Positions 19,895-29,651 are shown, counted from the first letter of the stretch. The stretch is 64,000 bases of DNA from Marinicauda algicola (GCF_017161425.1 NZ_CP071057.1:1054001-1118000), one strand, 5' to 3'. The notes: generated from the letters alone by a model not told the origin. Translations and numbers: made by a program.

Positions 19895-20806
19895 ATGCTA
19901 GAGATGATATCGTTTCTCGCGCCGATCAACGCAGCCTGTGCCGGCCTTCTCGCTCTCCTGCAGAGCAGCGCTCAGCCCGTCGCCCTGCCCCCTTTCGAAC
20001 AGATAGAGAACCTTCACCTGTATGCCGGCAGAGCCGCCTACGAGGCCGCGCGCGCCGACAGCCGGTATCGCATGGAGAAGATCGCCTACGACAGCGACGG
20101 GCTGGAGGTCTTCGCCTACGTATACGGCCCTTCGGCTCCTGCGCACGAGGCAAGACCGGTCGTGGTGTTCAACCGGGGCAGCTGGGTGCGCGAAAGCTTC
20201 GCCGGAGAGCTTCTCGTGCAGGCTCATCGCCTCGCCGAGCAGGGCTTCCTGGTGGTTGCCCCGATGTACCGGGGCAGCGGGGGCGCGCCGGGCAGCGATG
20301 AAATGGGCGGCAGCGATCTCGCCGATCTCTTCAATCTCCTGCCCGTCATCGCGGAGCTTCGCGCGGCCGACAGCTCGCGCATCTATCTCTACGGAGAATC
20401 CCGCGGCGCGATGATGGTCTATCAGGCCATCCGCGACGACTTCCCCGCGCTTGCAGCCGCGGTCTACGGGGGCTTCACCGATCTCGATGCACTGGCCGGC
20501 GATCCGCAATGGGCGCCGGTGATGCCGGTGATCTGGCCCGATTTCGAGGAGAACCGGGCGGCGATCACATACCGGCGCTCGGCCGTGGCGTGGCCGGAAG
20601 AGATCGATATCCCCATCCTCATCATGCATGGCGGACAGGACGAAGCGGTTCCCGCGGCGCACGCGGTGCGCCTTGCCGCGGCGCTGGAGCGTCACGGCCG
20701 CCCGCACGAGCTGATCATCATGCCACAGGAAGGGCATGTCCTGACCGGGCGAGCCGAGGAACGCGACGCGCTGGCCGCAGCCTGGTTCACCGCCCACCAG
20801 CCCTAG
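19895..20806 (+). CDS. Secreted alpha/beta hydrolase (prolyl-oligopeptidase-like, S9 type)
   Basis: A 303-residue protein with a probable signal peptide (hydrophobic stretch ISFLAPINAACAGLLALLQ, then Ala-rich). The hydrolase core shows the nucleophile elbow YGESRGAMMV, an acid in HGGQDEAVPAAH and a catalytic His in QEGHVLTG. This is the S9/dienelactone-hydrolase-like arrangement; the substrate may be a peptide or an ester. The start is uncertain: ATGs at 19841, 19895 and 19904 are in frame; I favour one of the last two because they begin the signal peptide. It is divergent from the his operon and convergent with the NAGGN operon. Confidence 0.78.
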   Translation: MLEMISFLAPINAACAGLLALLQSSAQPVALPPFEQIENLHLYAGRAAYEAARADSRYRMEKIAYDSDGLEVFAYVYGPSAPAHEARPVVVFNRGSWVRESFAGELLVQAHRLAEQGFLVVAPMYRGSGGAPGSDEMGGSDLADLFNLLPVIAELRAADSSRIYLYGESRGAMMVYQAIRDDFPALAAAVYGGFTDLDALAGDPQWAPVMPVIWPDFEENRAAITYRRSAVAWPEEIDIPILIMHGGQDEAVPAAHAVRLAAALERHGRPHELIIMPQEGHVLTGRAEERDALAAAWFTAHQP

Positions 20807-20816
20807 AGCGTCACCC

Positions 20817-21986
20817 CTACTCCTTCTTCGGGCGGTCCGGGGACTCGTCCTTGCCTTCCCACTTCTCGTCCTTGTGGCGCTCCATGGGCTGCTCGGTGAA
20901 GCCCTCGATATCGCCGAGATCCTCCTTGTCGCGCGGGATTTCCACCTCGGAGGTGGAATAGGCGCAGATCAGGCGGGCGACCGAGTGGAGGGAGTGGATG
21001 TGGGTGCGCTCCCAGCCGTGGGAGGAGTCGATGCCGAAGGTGACGAGCGCCGTGCGCACATCCTCGCCGGATTCGATCGCGGAGGCGGAGTCCGAGCGGT
21101 AATAGCGGAACAGGTCGCGCTGGAACTCGATGTCGTTCTCCTTGCACAGCCGGATCAGCTTCTGGGTGAGGTGATAGTCGAACGGGCTGACCCGGTCGCC
21201 CATCGCGATGGTCACCCCGAACTCGCGGCTTTCCTGGCCGGGGGCGACGGTGCCGTTGTCGATCGCGATCATCGAGGCGATGTCCTGGGTCAGCACCCCG
21301 GTGGCCCCGTGGCCGACCTCCTCGGTGATGGAGAAGAGGAAATACACGTCGACCGGCAGGCGCGCGCCGCTTTCCTTCAGCGACTTCATCGCCGCGAACA
21401 TGGCCGCCACGCCCCCCTTGTCGTCGAGATGGCGGGTGACGAGATAGCCGCTGTCGAGGAATTCGGGCTGCGGGTCGATGGCGACGAAATCGCCGGTATT
21501 GAAGCCGGCCGCCTCGAGATCGGCCTTGTCCTCGACGCGGATATCGACGCGGACCTCGAGATTCTGCCAGCTCGCCTCCTGGGTATCCACCTCGTCGCCG
21601 AAGGTGTGACCGGAGGCCTTCAACGGCAGGATGGTCCCGCGAAACGCCCCCTCGTCGATGGTGAAGATGGTGCAGCGCGCGCCCTCGGCGAAGCGGGGCG
21701 ACCAGGTGCCGATCGGGGCCACGCTCATCCGCCCGTTCTCCTTCAGGCGTTTGATCTGCGCGCCGATAGTGTCGATATGGCCGATGATCGAGCGGGCGGG
21801 CTGGGAATTCTCGCCCTCGATCTTGGCCCGGATCGCGCCGCGCCGGGTGATGTCGTAGGAAATGCCGAGCTCGGACAGCTCGTCGCAGCACATCCGGGTG
21901 ATCTCGTCGGTATAGCCCGTCGGGCTCGGCCGGTTCACCAGGCGTTCGAGCAGGTCCTTGATGTAGGTGTCGTCGATGCGGCTCAA
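20817..21986 (-). CDS. M42-type peptidase of the NAGGN osmoprotectant system
   Basis: A 389-residue metallopeptidase of the M42/M20 clan. Metal and catalytic residues appear in IIGHIDTIGA, VTRHLDDKGGVAAM, SITEEVGHGATG, MIAIDNGTVAPG and the C-terminal SSHGWERTHIHSL. This is the subgroup regularly encoded with the two NAGGN biosynthetic genes; a role in turning over or processing the dipeptide is assumed, not proven. The C-terminal 30 residues are highly charged (KDEKWEGKDESPDRPKKE). Its ATG overlaps the ngg stop by 4 bp. Confidence 0.93.
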   Translation of the reverse strand: MSRIDDTYIKDLLERLVNRPSPTGYTDEITRMCCDELSELGISYDITRRGAIRAKIEGENSQPARSIIGHIDTIGAQIKRLKENGRMSVAPIGTWSPRFAEGARCTIFTIDEGAFRGTILPLKASGHTFGDEVDTQEASWQNLEVRVDIRVEDKADLEAAGFNTGDFVAIDPQPEFLDSGYLVTRHLDDKGGVAAMFAAMKSLKESGARLPVDVYFLFSITEEVGHGATGVLTQDIASMIAIDNGTVAPGQESREFGVTIAMGDRVSPFDYHLTQKLIRLCKENDIEFQRDLFRYYRSDSASAIESGEDVRTALVTFGIDSSHGWERTHIHSLHSVARLICAYSTSEVEIPRDKEDLGDIEGFTEQPMERHKDEKWEGKDESPDRPKKE

Positions 21987-23779
21987 GATCGGCCCTCCCT
22001 GGCGTCGCCCTTGATCGAAAGCGGAAACAGCAGGTCTATGAAACGCTCCGCGGTGGGCTGAGGTTCATGATTGGCCAGCCCCGGGCGCTCGTTGGCCTCG
22101 ATGAAGACGTGGCGCTCCCGGTCCGGCGCGTCGATCATGAAGTCGACGCCCACGACCGGGATGTCGATCGCGCGCGCCGCCTTGATCGCGCTCTCCGCGA
22201 TGGCCTCGTGAAGATCGTCGGTGACGTCGACGAGCTGGCCGCCGGTGTGCAGGTTGGCGGTCTTCCTCACCCTGAGGCGCTCGCCCTCGTCCAGCACGTC
22301 GTCCATCTCGTGGCCGCCCGCGCGCACGATGCGCTCGGTCTCCTCGTCGAGGGGGATTCTCGACTCCCCCTGCGTCGCCGCCTCGCGCCGGCGCGACAGG
22401 CGCTGGATCAGGTCCTTCACAGTCTTCTTGCCGTCGCCGACGATCTCGGGCGGCTTCCTCATCGCGGCGGCGACCACCTGGTCGTTGATGACGATGACGC
22501 GCAGATCCTCGCCGGGACTGAACTCCTCCGCGATCACTTCCGGGCTGACCGAGCGGGCGCTCTTTATGGCGGCCTTGAAGTCCTCGAGATTGTCGATGCC
22601 CACGACCACGCCGCGGCCCTGCTCGCCGCGCACCGGCTTGACGACGACCTCGCCGCACGCCTCGAGGAAGTCCTTCAGCGCCTCCTCGTCCTCCTCGTCG
22701 GCCTTGATCTGCTTCGGGACGGGAACGCCGACCCGCTCCATCAGGCGGCGCGTCGCCGACTTGTCGTCGCACAGGCTCATGGCGATGGCCGTGGTGAGGT
22801 CGGAGAGCGATTCCCGGCACACCACCGAGCGCCCGCCATAGCTGAGGCGGAAATACCCGCCCTCGGCGTCGAGCACCTCGACGCCGATGCCGCGCCGGCG
22901 CGCCTCGTCGACGATGATGCGCGCGTAGATGTTCAGCTCCTCCTCCGGCGGGGAGCCGATGAAGAGCTTCTCGTTGATGACGTTCTTGCGCTTCAGGGTG
23001 AAGAAGGGCACCCGCCTGAAGCCGAGCTTCTCGTAGAGCGCGATGGCGCCCTCGTTGTCGTGCAGCACGGAGAGGTCCATGTAGGCGCAGCCGCGCGCCT
23101 GGAAGAGCTCCGACAGCCGGCGCACCAGCGCCTCGCCGACGCCGGGATGCTGGGTCGTCGGCTCCACGGCGAGGCACCACAGCGAGGAGCCCTTTTCCGG
23201 ATCGGCGAAGGCGCGCTCGTGATCGACGCCGGTCACCGTGCCGATGATCTCCCCGCTCTCGTTGTCCTCGGCGACGAGATAGTTGAGCGTGCGGCTGTCG
23301 CGCTGGCGCCAGAAGAAGTCGGGCTCCACCGGGACCATGTGGTTGGTCTCGTAGATGCGGTTGACCGCGGTGGCGTCGGCTTCCGACGCCAGGCGCCGGA
23401 TGAAATAGCCGCGCGGGCGCGATTTCGAGCTGCGATAGGTCGCCAGATCGAGCCGGAAGGTATGGGAGGGGTCGAGGAAGACCTCCTGGGGCGCGGCGGC
23501 GAGCACGACGTGGGGATCGCGGATGTAGAAGGCGATGTCGCGGCGCTGGGGCTGCTCCTCGCGCAGGCAGTCCACCAGGGCCTGGGGATCGGTGAAGGTC
23601 TGCCCGAAGATCAGGCGCCCCCAGCCGCAATCGAGCACGGCATTGGTGTCCACGCGCTCGGCATAGCGCTTCTCGCCCTTGGTGACCGGGTCCTTCATCG
23701 CCTGGTCGCGCATGCGCTTCAGGCGATGCTGGACGGCCTGCGCCTTGCGCGGCTGATCTGAGGTTTTCTTCGGGTTCAA
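21983..23779 (-). CDS. ngg: N-acetylglutaminylglutamine synthetase (GNAT + ATP-grasp)
   Basis: A 598-residue two-domain enzyme. Residues about 125-275 are a GNAT acetyltransferase (LAVEPTTQHPGVGEALVRRL, LYEKLGFRRVPFF); residues about 300-590 are a cyanophycin-synthetase-like ATP-grasp ligase (VVVKPVRGEQGRGVVVG, VGVDFMID, FIEANERPGLANHEP). In Sinorhizobium meliloti the homologue, with AsnO, makes N-acetylglutaminylglutamine amide, an osmolyte. It lies 18 bp after asnO and overlaps the M42 gene, so the three form one operon. Confidence 0.95.
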   Translation of the reverse strand: MNPKKTSDQPRKAQAVQHRLKRMRDQAMKDPVTKGEKRYAERVDTNAVLDCGWGRLIFGQTFTDPQALVDCLREEQPQRRDIAFYIRDPHVVLAAAPQEVFLDPSHTFRLDLATYRSSKSRPRGYFIRRLASEADATAVNRIYETNHMVPVEPDFFWRQRDSRTLNYLVAEDNESGEIIGTVTGVDHERAFADPEKGSSLWCLAVEPTTQHPGVGEALVRRLSELFQARGCAYMDLSVLHDNEGAIALYEKLGFRRVPFFTLKRKNVINEKLFIGSPPEEELNIYARIIVDEARRRGIGVEVLDAEGGYFRLSYGGRSVVCRESLSDLTTAIAMSLCDDKSATRRLMERVGVPVPKQIKADEEDEEALKDFLEACGEVVVKPVRGEQGRGVVVGIDNLEDFKAAIKSARSVSPEVIAEEFSPGEDLRVIVINDQVVAAAMRKPPEIVGDGKKTVKDLIQRLSRRREAATQGESRIPLDEETERIVRAGGHEMDDVLDEGERLRVRKTANLHTGGQLVDVTDDLHEAIAESAIKAARAIDIPVVGVDFMIDAPDRERHVFIEANERPGLANHEPQPTAERFIDLLFPLSIKGDAREGRS

Positions 23780-23797
23780 GGCGGGGCTCCCCGTTTC

Positions 23798-25573
23798 CTA
23801 GAGACCGTGGGTCTCGAGCCACATGGCGAGCAGCCCGATCTGGTAGAGCTTCGAACCCCTGAGCGGGGTGATGTGCTCCTCCGGGCTCTGCAGAAGCCGG
23901 TCGAGATAGGCCGGGTTGACGATACCCTTGCCGGCGAAGGACTCCGAGGAGATCGCGTCGCGCACCTTCTGCAGATAGGGCCCGCGCAGGTATTTCAGGG
24001 CCGGAACGGGGAAATAGCCCTTGGGCCGGTCGATCACCTCGCTCGGGATCACCTCGCGGCCGATATCCTTCAGGATCCCCTTGCCGCCCTGGGCGGTCTT
24101 GTGCTCGGCGGGCACGCGCGCGGCGGCCTCGACGAGCTCGTGATCGAGGAAGGGCACACGCGCCTCCAGCCCCCAGGCCATGGTCATGTTGTCGACGCGC
24201 TTGACCGGATCGTCGACCAGCATGACCTGGGTGTCGATCCTCAGCGCCTTGTCGATCGGCCGGTCCGCGCCGGGCCGTGCGAAATGCTCCTCGACGAACT
24301 TGCGCGGCAGGTCGCGCCCGGTCAGCCAGCGCTCCTGCAGCATCTCGCCCATCTCCGAGCGGTCGCGGTCGAAGAAGGCCTTGGCGTAGGTGCCGAGCGG
24401 ATCGTTGGTGTCCAGCATCGGCGGGTACCAGTGATAGCCGGCGAAGATCTCGTCCGCGCCCTGGCCGGACTGGACCACCTTGACGCGCTTGGACACCTCC
24501 TCGGACAGCAGGAAGAAGCCGATGCAGTCATGGCTCGTCATCGGCTCCGACATGTTCTCGATCGCCGCGTCGAGCTCGGTCAGCGTGCGCGCGGTGTCGA
24601 TCTCGATCTTTTTGTGATCGGTGCCGAAATGCTTCGCGATGATGTCGGAGTACTGGAACTCGTCGCCGCGCTCCTCCCCGACGCTCTCGAAACCGATGGA
24701 GAAGGTCTTGATGCCGTACTGGCCGGCCTCGGCGAGCAGGCCGACGATGAGCGAGGAATCCAGCCCGCCGGAAAGCAGCACCCCGACCGGCACGTCGGCG
24801 ACCAGGCGGCGCTTGACCGCGCGCCGGAGCTCGGTGTGCACGAGGTCCTTCCAGTCCTCGTAGCGATAGCCGCGCTCGTGATCCTTCGGATTGTAGTCGA
24901 CATCCCAGTAGCGCCGCGTCTGCCTGCGCCCGTCCGGTTCGATGCGCATCAGCGTGGCGGGGGGAAGCTTCCTGATCCCCTTCACAATCGTCCAGGGCGG
25001 CGGCACCACGGCGTGGAAGCTGAAATAGAAGGACAGCCCCTCGGGATCGAGACTCTTGTCGATATCGTCGTAGCGGGTGAGCGCGGTCAGCGCCGAGGCG
25101 AAGCGGAAGAAGCCCTCGCCCTCGCTGTAATAGAGCGGCTTGATGCCCAGCCGGTCGCGGCCGACGAGAAGCCGGCCGGTATCGCGCTCGGTGATGGCGA
25201 AGGCGAACATGCCCTTCAGGCGCTGGACGAAGTCCTCCCCCCAGGCGTGATAGGCCTTCAGGATCACCTCGCTGTCGCCGTTCGAGAAGAACTTGTAGCC
25301 CTGGGCTTCCAGCTCCTCGCGCAGTTCCTTGTGATTGTAGATGCAGCCGTTGAACACGAGCGACAGGCCGAGCTCGCCGTCCACCATGGGCTGCTCGGCG
25401 GCGTCGGTGAGGTCGATGATCTTCAGGCGGCGGTGCGCGAAGGCGGTCCGGCGCTGGGAGAACAGGCCGGCGGCGTCGGGGCCCCGCCGGTTCATGCTCT
25501 CGGCCACCTCCTGAAGCTTGCCGAGTTCGGGAAGGGAATCGTCGAAGCGGATTTCACCCGCAATGCCGCACAT
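23798..25573 (-). CDS. asnO: N-acetylglutaminylglutamine amidotransferase (AsnB-like)
   Basis: A 591-residue asparagine-synthetase-like enzyme. It starts MCGIAGEIRF with the N-terminal nucleophile Cys2 of a class II glutaminase domain (residues 1-200; RRGPDAAG, FNGCIYNHKELR), followed by the synthetase domain with PP-loop VLLSGGLDSSLIVGLL and the SGQGADEIFAGYHWY region. By context it amidates the dipeptide in NAGGN synthesis rather than making asparagine. It is first in its operon; expression is osmotically induced in S. meliloti, but I cannot identify a promoter with confidence in the 258-bp divergent region upstream. Confidence 0.95.
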   Translation of the reverse strand: MCGIAGEIRFDDSLPELGKLQEVAESMNRRGPDAAGLFSQRRTAFAHRRLKIIDLTDAAEQPMVDGELGLSLVFNGCIYNHKELREELEAQGYKFFSNGDSEVILKAYHAWGEDFVQRLKGMFAFAITERDTGRLLVGRDRLGIKPLYYSEGEGFFRFASALTALTRYDDIDKSLDPEGLSFYFSFHAVVPPPWTIVKGIRKLPPATLMRIEPDGRRQTRRYWDVDYNPKDHERGYRYEDWKDLVHTELRRAVKRRLVADVPVGVLLSGGLDSSLIVGLLAEAGQYGIKTFSIGFESVGEERGDEFQYSDIIAKHFGTDHKKIEIDTARTLTELDAAIENMSEPMTSHDCIGFFLLSEEVSKRVKVVQSGQGADEIFAGYHWYPPMLDTNDPLGTYAKAFFDRDRSEMGEMLQERWLTGRDLPRKFVEEHFARPGADRPIDKALRIDTQVMLVDDPVKRVDNMTMAWGLEARVPFLDHELVEAAARVPAEHKTAQGGKGILKDIGREVIPSEVIDRPKGYFPVPALKYLRGPYLQKVRDAISSESFAGKGIVNPAYLDRLLQSPEEHITPLRGSKLYQIGLLAMWLETHGL

Positions 25574-25831
25574 GCGTGATTGTCCTCGAAGTCAGTTATC
25601 GAAAAAGATTTGTTGTCCAACGCGAGCCACGCCGAACCCGTTGCCGCCGGACCATGCCGGTTTCACAGTGGAAATCAAGGTTCGCCACCCCCGGCAATCG
25701 ACGCACGAATAACCCTCATGATTGGAAAAAAGCGGTGGAACGGTTGACCGCGCGTCCCGGTTACTTACGTTCCAGACCATCGCGAACAGTTTTTGTTTAT
25801 GACGCGCTGACCCCGGCGCACTGGAGGATTT

Positions 25832-26374
25832 ATGGCCGCACCGCACCGAAACGCACGACAAAGACGCATCGACCTCAACCAGGTCGGTGAGGCGGGCCGC
25901 GTGCTCGCCCTGCTCGCTGACGGGTTCGATGTGCCCGATTTCAACCGCGCCGCCTACCAGGCCGAGCGCGGCGGCTTCAAGACCCTGATCGCGAGCCCCA
26001 ACAAGTCGCTCGTTTCGGGCCGTTCGGACACACGCGAGGAGATGAACTTCGTGGTCGACATGGCGCCCGCGGACGCCGGCGTGGACAAGTTCGAAGGCCT
26101 CGTCATCCCCGGCGGCGAGCGGTCGACCAAGCTTCTGATGGAAAGCCAGGACATGCGCCTGCTGGTCCACGACTTCGTCAAGGCCGGCAAGCCGGTCCTC
26201 GCCCTCGGCGAGGCGGTCGCGCTGCTGGCGGAGGTGTCCGAGAAGCAGGGCGTGGAGGGCGATGCGGCGCTGGCACTGAAGGGCGAGGTCTTCGCCGGCT
26301 CCGGCGAGGACGCGGCGGAAGACGCCTCCAAGGCCTTCGTCGATGCCCTGGAAGTCACCGCGAACGCGGCCTAG
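25832..26374 (+). CDS. DJ-1/PfpI-like protein lacking the nucleophilic Cys
   Basis: A 180-residue protein with the class I glutamine-amidotransferase-like fold: VLALLADGFDVPDFNRA at the start, FEGLVIPGGERSTKLL in the middle and VKAGKPVLALGEAVALLAE at the elbow. Active PfpI/DJ-1 proteins read KPVAAICHGPW at this place; here Cys becomes Gly126 and His becomes Glu127, so the usual protease/glyoxalase chemistry is unlikely. It may be a structural or binding protein, or a stress protein. It is transcribed divergently from asnO, with GGAG upstream of the ATG, and its stop overlaps that of the convergent acyl-CoA synthetase gene within CCTAGG. Confidence 0.75.
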   Translation: MAAPHRNARQRRIDLNQVGEAGRVLALLADGFDVPDFNRAAYQAERGGFKTLIASPNKSLVSGRSDTREEMNFVVDMAPADAGVDKFEGLVIPGGERSTKLLMESQDMRLLVHDFVKAGKPVLALGEAVALLAEVSEKQGVEGDAALALKGEVFAGSGEDAAEDASKAFVDALEVTANAA

Positions 26375-28197
26375 GCCCTTTCCCAGGCGAATGCGAAATC
26401 CGCGAGCGCGCCGGCAACGGCGCGCTCGTTTTCGTCGGTGAGCCCGCTCACCCTCACCACCAGCCCGCGCTGCTTCTCGGTGCGGGCGGTGACGTCGAGC
26501 CCCGTCAGGCCGGCGCCTTCGAGCGCCTCGCGCGCGGCGTGGACGGCGGCGTCCTCGCGCAGGGCGGGCTTGAAGATCTTGCCGACGGCCGTCACCGGCA
26601 TCTCGGCGATGATCCGGATCGCCTTCGGCACGGCGGGGCGTTCGTCGACCTCGGTCTTCGCGAAGGCCATGAGATCGGCCTCGCTCACCTCGGCCCCCTC
26701 GCGCAGCACGACATAGGCGACGGGAACCTCGCCGGCATAGGCGTCCGGCTGGCCCACCGCGGCGGCGAGCTCGACCGCCTCGTGGCGGCTGAGCGCGTTC
26801 TCGATCATGCCCGGATCGATATTGTGCCCGCCGCGGATGATGAGGTCCTTCGCCCGGCCGGTCAGCCAGACATAGCCGTCGGCGTCGAAGCGGGCGAGAT
26901 CGCCGGAATTGAGCCAGCCGCCGGGCAGGAAGAGGTCCCTGTTCTTGTCCGCCTGGCGATAGCCGGGGATGACCGTCTCGCCCTTCAGCGCGAGCACGCC
27001 GACCTCGCCGGGCCTGGCGTCGCGCTCGTAGGCGCCGGTCTCGTCGAGGATCGCAACCTTGACCTGGTGATAGGGCATGCGCAGGCCGATCGAGCCGACG
27101 CGCCGTTCCCCGTCGCGCGGATTGCAGGTCGACACGCAGGTCGATTCGGTCATGCCGTAGAGTTCGAGGATCTTGATGCCGGTGGCTGCCTCGAAGCGGG
27201 TGAAGACGCTGACCGGCATCGGCGCGGCCCCGACGACCCCGTAGCGCAGCGAGGAGACGTCCGCCTCGCCGACCGGGCGGTCGAGCAGGCTCGCATAGAT
27301 GGTCGGCACGCCGGAAAACACCGTCACGCCATGGGTCTGAACGAGGCTCCAGAAGCGGTCGAGCAAAGCCTTGTTGCGAAAGCCCGACGGGCCGCCGAGC
27401 ACGAGCGTGGCCCCGGCCGCGAGCGGGGCGAGGCCGGTGAGGATCGCGGCATTGGCGTGGAACAGCGGCAGGCCTGTGAAGACGACGTCCTTCTCCGACA
27501 GGTCGAGCGCGCAGCGCAGCATCCACGCCATGGCGGTCTGGTTGGCATGCGTCTGCTGGGCGACCTTGGGCGAGCCGGTCGTGCCGCCGGTATGGAAATA
27601 CGCCGCGATGCGGCCGGTATCGCGCGCCAGTTCGAAGGCGAGCCGGTCGCCGGGGCGGGTCTGCATGTCGGCGGCGTAGTCGATCCAGTCCTCGCCCTGC
27701 GGCACGCCGCGTACGGCGATCACCGTGAGGGGCCGCCCAAGGCGGGCGCGCACCTCGCGGATCTTCTCCGCGAGCGCGGGATCGGCCCCGTCCACCACGA
27801 CGGCCCTCGCCCCGACCGCGTCGAGGATGTCGGCGATGGCGTGGGCGTTGAGCAGGGGATTGACCGGCGCGGCCCCCGCCCCGGCCGCCGCGCCCCACAG
27901 CACGAAATGGGTTTCGGCGAGATTGGGCAGGAGATAGCCGACCGGCGCGCCCTGCCCGGCCTCGTGCAGGAGGTTCGCGGTGCGCGTGATCGCCGCGAGG
28001 GCCTGGTTGTAGTTCCAGCGGCGCGGCTTGCCCTGCCCGCCCTCGGGCAGGTCGAGGATCGCGGTGCGCTTTCCGAACCGGCCCGCCGTCTCGGTCAGCG
28101 TGCGGTAGACATCGCGCGTCGACAGGCGCGCGCCGAGCGGGGTCTCCTCGATCCGCTCGATGTCCTGGAGGGACCGGATCGCAGGAAACCCGCTCAC
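26371..28197 (-). CDS. Acyl-CoA synthetase (AMP-forming)
   Basis: A 608-residue ANL-superfamily ligase. Motifs: phosphate loop YFHTGGTTGSPKVAQQTHAN, ELYGMTESTCVSTCNP, LNSGDLARFDADGYVWLTGR with the hinge, GGHNIDPGMIENAL, and the C-terminal catalytic Lys in TAVGKIFKPALRED. It activates a carboxylic acid to the CoA thioester; the substrate is unknown, but the adjacent MFS carrier and TonB receptor suggest a fatty-acid-like or terpenoid/steroid-like acid. The start is GTG with GGGAG inside the end of the MFS gene, 2 bp after its stop, so the two are co-transcribed. Confidence 0.9.
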   Translation of the reverse strand: MSGFPAIRSLQDIERIEETPLGARLSTRDVYRTLTETAGRFGKRTAILDLPEGGQGKPRRWNYNQALAAITRTANLLHEAGQGAPVGYLLPNLAETHFVLWGAAAGAGAAPVNPLLNAHAIADILDAVGARAVVVDGADPALAEKIREVRARLGRPLTVIAVRGVPQGEDWIDYAADMQTRPGDRLAFELARDTGRIAAYFHTGGTTGSPKVAQQTHANQTAMAWMLRCALDLSEKDVVFTGLPLFHANAAILTGLAPLAAGATLVLGGPSGFRNKALLDRFWSLVQTHGVTVFSGVPTIYASLLDRPVGEADVSSLRYGVVGAAPMPVSVFTRFEAATGIKILELYGMTESTCVSTCNPRDGERRVGSIGLRMPYHQVKVAILDETGAYERDARPGEVGVLALKGETVIPGYRQADKNRDLFLPGGWLNSGDLARFDADGYVWLTGRAKDLIIRGGHNIDPGMIENALSRHEAVELAAAVGQPDAYAGEVPVAYVVLREGAEVSEADLMAFAKTEVDERPAVPKAIRIIAEMPVTAVGKIFKPALREDAAVHAAREALEGAGLTGLDVTARTEKQRGLVVRVSGLTDENERAVAGALADFAFAWERA

Positions 28198-28199
28198 CT

Positions 28200-29567
28200 C
28201 TACTTCTCCCAGTCGTCCGCGATGGTGCGCGACGCGATGAGGAAGAGCAGCCCCGCCACGAGGTAGAGCGAGGCGCCGATCATGATCGAGTAGCGCAGGG
28301 ACTCCTCGCCGAATATCGGGTTCATGAGCGTCGACAATTCGCCCAGCACGTAGATCCCGACCCCGATGCCGAGCAGGTTGTTGATCAGCAGGAAGGTCGC
28401 CGAGGCCATGGAGCGCATGTTCGCCGGGGCGAGATGCTGGAAGGCCGACAGGGTCGGGCCGAGCCAGGCGAGCCCCAGGCCGGTCGGGATGATGAACAGC
28501 GCCGTGGCGACCGCCGCGTTCGGCGACAGCGTGCCGGCGATGTAGAAGGGGAAGGTCAGGAAGAAGGCGATCGCGGGCACGAGCGCGTACATCTTCTTGG
28601 AGCCCTTGCCCATCAGGTCGCCGAGAATCCCGCCGAAGATGATGCCCAGGCTGCCGCCGACGAAGAGCACGCCGCCGAACAGCCAGCCGCGGTCGATGAT
28701 GCCGAGATCGAAGCTGCGCGCGAAGAAGCTCGGGATCCAGAAGAACACGCCATAGCCCATCATCGAGGAGCACGAGGCGCCGAAGGTGAGGAACCAGAAG
28801 CTCGGCTTCTTGGCGAGCACCTTAAGCACGTCGAGGAAGCCGGGCTTGGCCTCGTCGGCGGCCTCGGCCGGAGCCGCGGCGCTCGGGCCCTCGCCGGGTT
28901 CGGGCAGGATCTTGGCCTCGGCGGTCTTCGCCTTGACGTCCAGCCCGCCGCGCTTGGGCTCGCGCAGGGTCAGCTTGAAGATCGGCGCGACGACGAGGCC
29001 GGCGAGCCCCACGATGATGAAGGCCGCGCGCCAGTCGAGATTCTCGCCGAGCGCACCGCCGGCGATCTGCGCCCCGGCGATCACGCCGAAGGCCGAGCCG
29101 ATGGGGATGCCGAGCGAGTAGAGGGCGAGCGCCCTCGCCCGGCTCTGGGGCGGGAAATAGTCCGCGATCAGCGAGTAGGAGGGCGCGACACCGCCCGCTT
29201 CGCCGACCCCGACACCGACGCGCGCCAGGAAGAGCTGCCAGAAATTCTGCGCGAAGCCGCACACGGCCGTGAAGCCCGACCAGACGGTCAGCGACACGGT
29301 GATGATCCAGGTCCGGTTGGTGCGGTCGGCGAGCCAGGCGATCGGCACGCCGAGCGTTGAGTAGAGCGCGGCGAACGCGATGCCGCCGAGCAGGCCGAGC
29401 TGGCGGTCGGTCAGGCCGAGCTCCAGCTTGATGGGCTCGGCGAGGATGGAAATGATCTGACGGTCCAGGAAGTTGAACGCGTAAACGACGAACAGCATGA
29501 GCAGCACCCAGGCCCGATAGCCTGTGCTCGGCGGTTTGACCGCGCTCGGTGCGGTATGATCGGTCAT
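28200..29567 (-). CDS. MFS transporter, Spinster-like
   Basis: A 455-residue 12-helix carrier. The N-terminus has YAFNFLDRQIISILAEPIK and the motif-A-like loop LADRTNR; LARVGVGVGEAGGVAPSYSL and YSLGIPIGSAFG are typical of the Spinster-like family. A 50-residue charged, Ala/Glu-rich cytoplasmic loop (about residues 205-250) separates the halves. It has the same N-terminal signature as the second MFS gene in the window. It is the likely inner-membrane importer for the compound taken up by the adjacent TonB receptor. The ATG has a strong GGGGAGGAACC site. Confidence 0.88.
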   Translation of the reverse strand: MTDHTAPSAVKPPSTGYRAWVLLMLFVVYAFNFLDRQIISILAEPIKLELGLTDRQLGLLGGIAFAALYSTLGVPIAWLADRTNRTWIITVSLTVWSGFTAVCGFAQNFWQLFLARVGVGVGEAGGVAPSYSLIADYFPPQSRARALALYSLGIPIGSAFGVIAGAQIAGGALGENLDWRAAFIIVGLAGLVVAPIFKLTLREPKRGGLDVKAKTAEAKILPEPGEGPSAAAPAEAADEAKPGFLDVLKVLAKKPSFWFLTFGASCSSMMGYGVFFWIPSFFARSFDLGIIDRGWLFGGVLFVGGSLGIIFGGILGDLMGKGSKKMYALVPAIAFFLTFPFYIAGTLSPNAAVATALFIIPTGLGLAWLGPTLSAFQHLAPANMRSMASATFLLINNLLGIGVGIYVLGELSTLMNPIFGEESLRYSIMIGASLYLVAGLLFLIASRTIADDWEK

Positions 29568-29651
29568 GGTTCCTCCCCGGAAATTTCTGTCGTCAGGCGG
29601 CGCCGTTGCGCTTCGCCGGTACGAGCATGGACCGCGCCGGGCCCTTGCCGC

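Noticed and set aside
20817-21986. Reading the M42 gene as an ordinary aminopeptidase
   Set aside because: Its overlap with ngg and asnO places it in the NAGGN system subgroup.
22067-25579. Long plus-strand frames antisense to ngg and asnO
   Set aside because: Both minus-strand genes are complete with active-site motifs; the antisense frames carry none.
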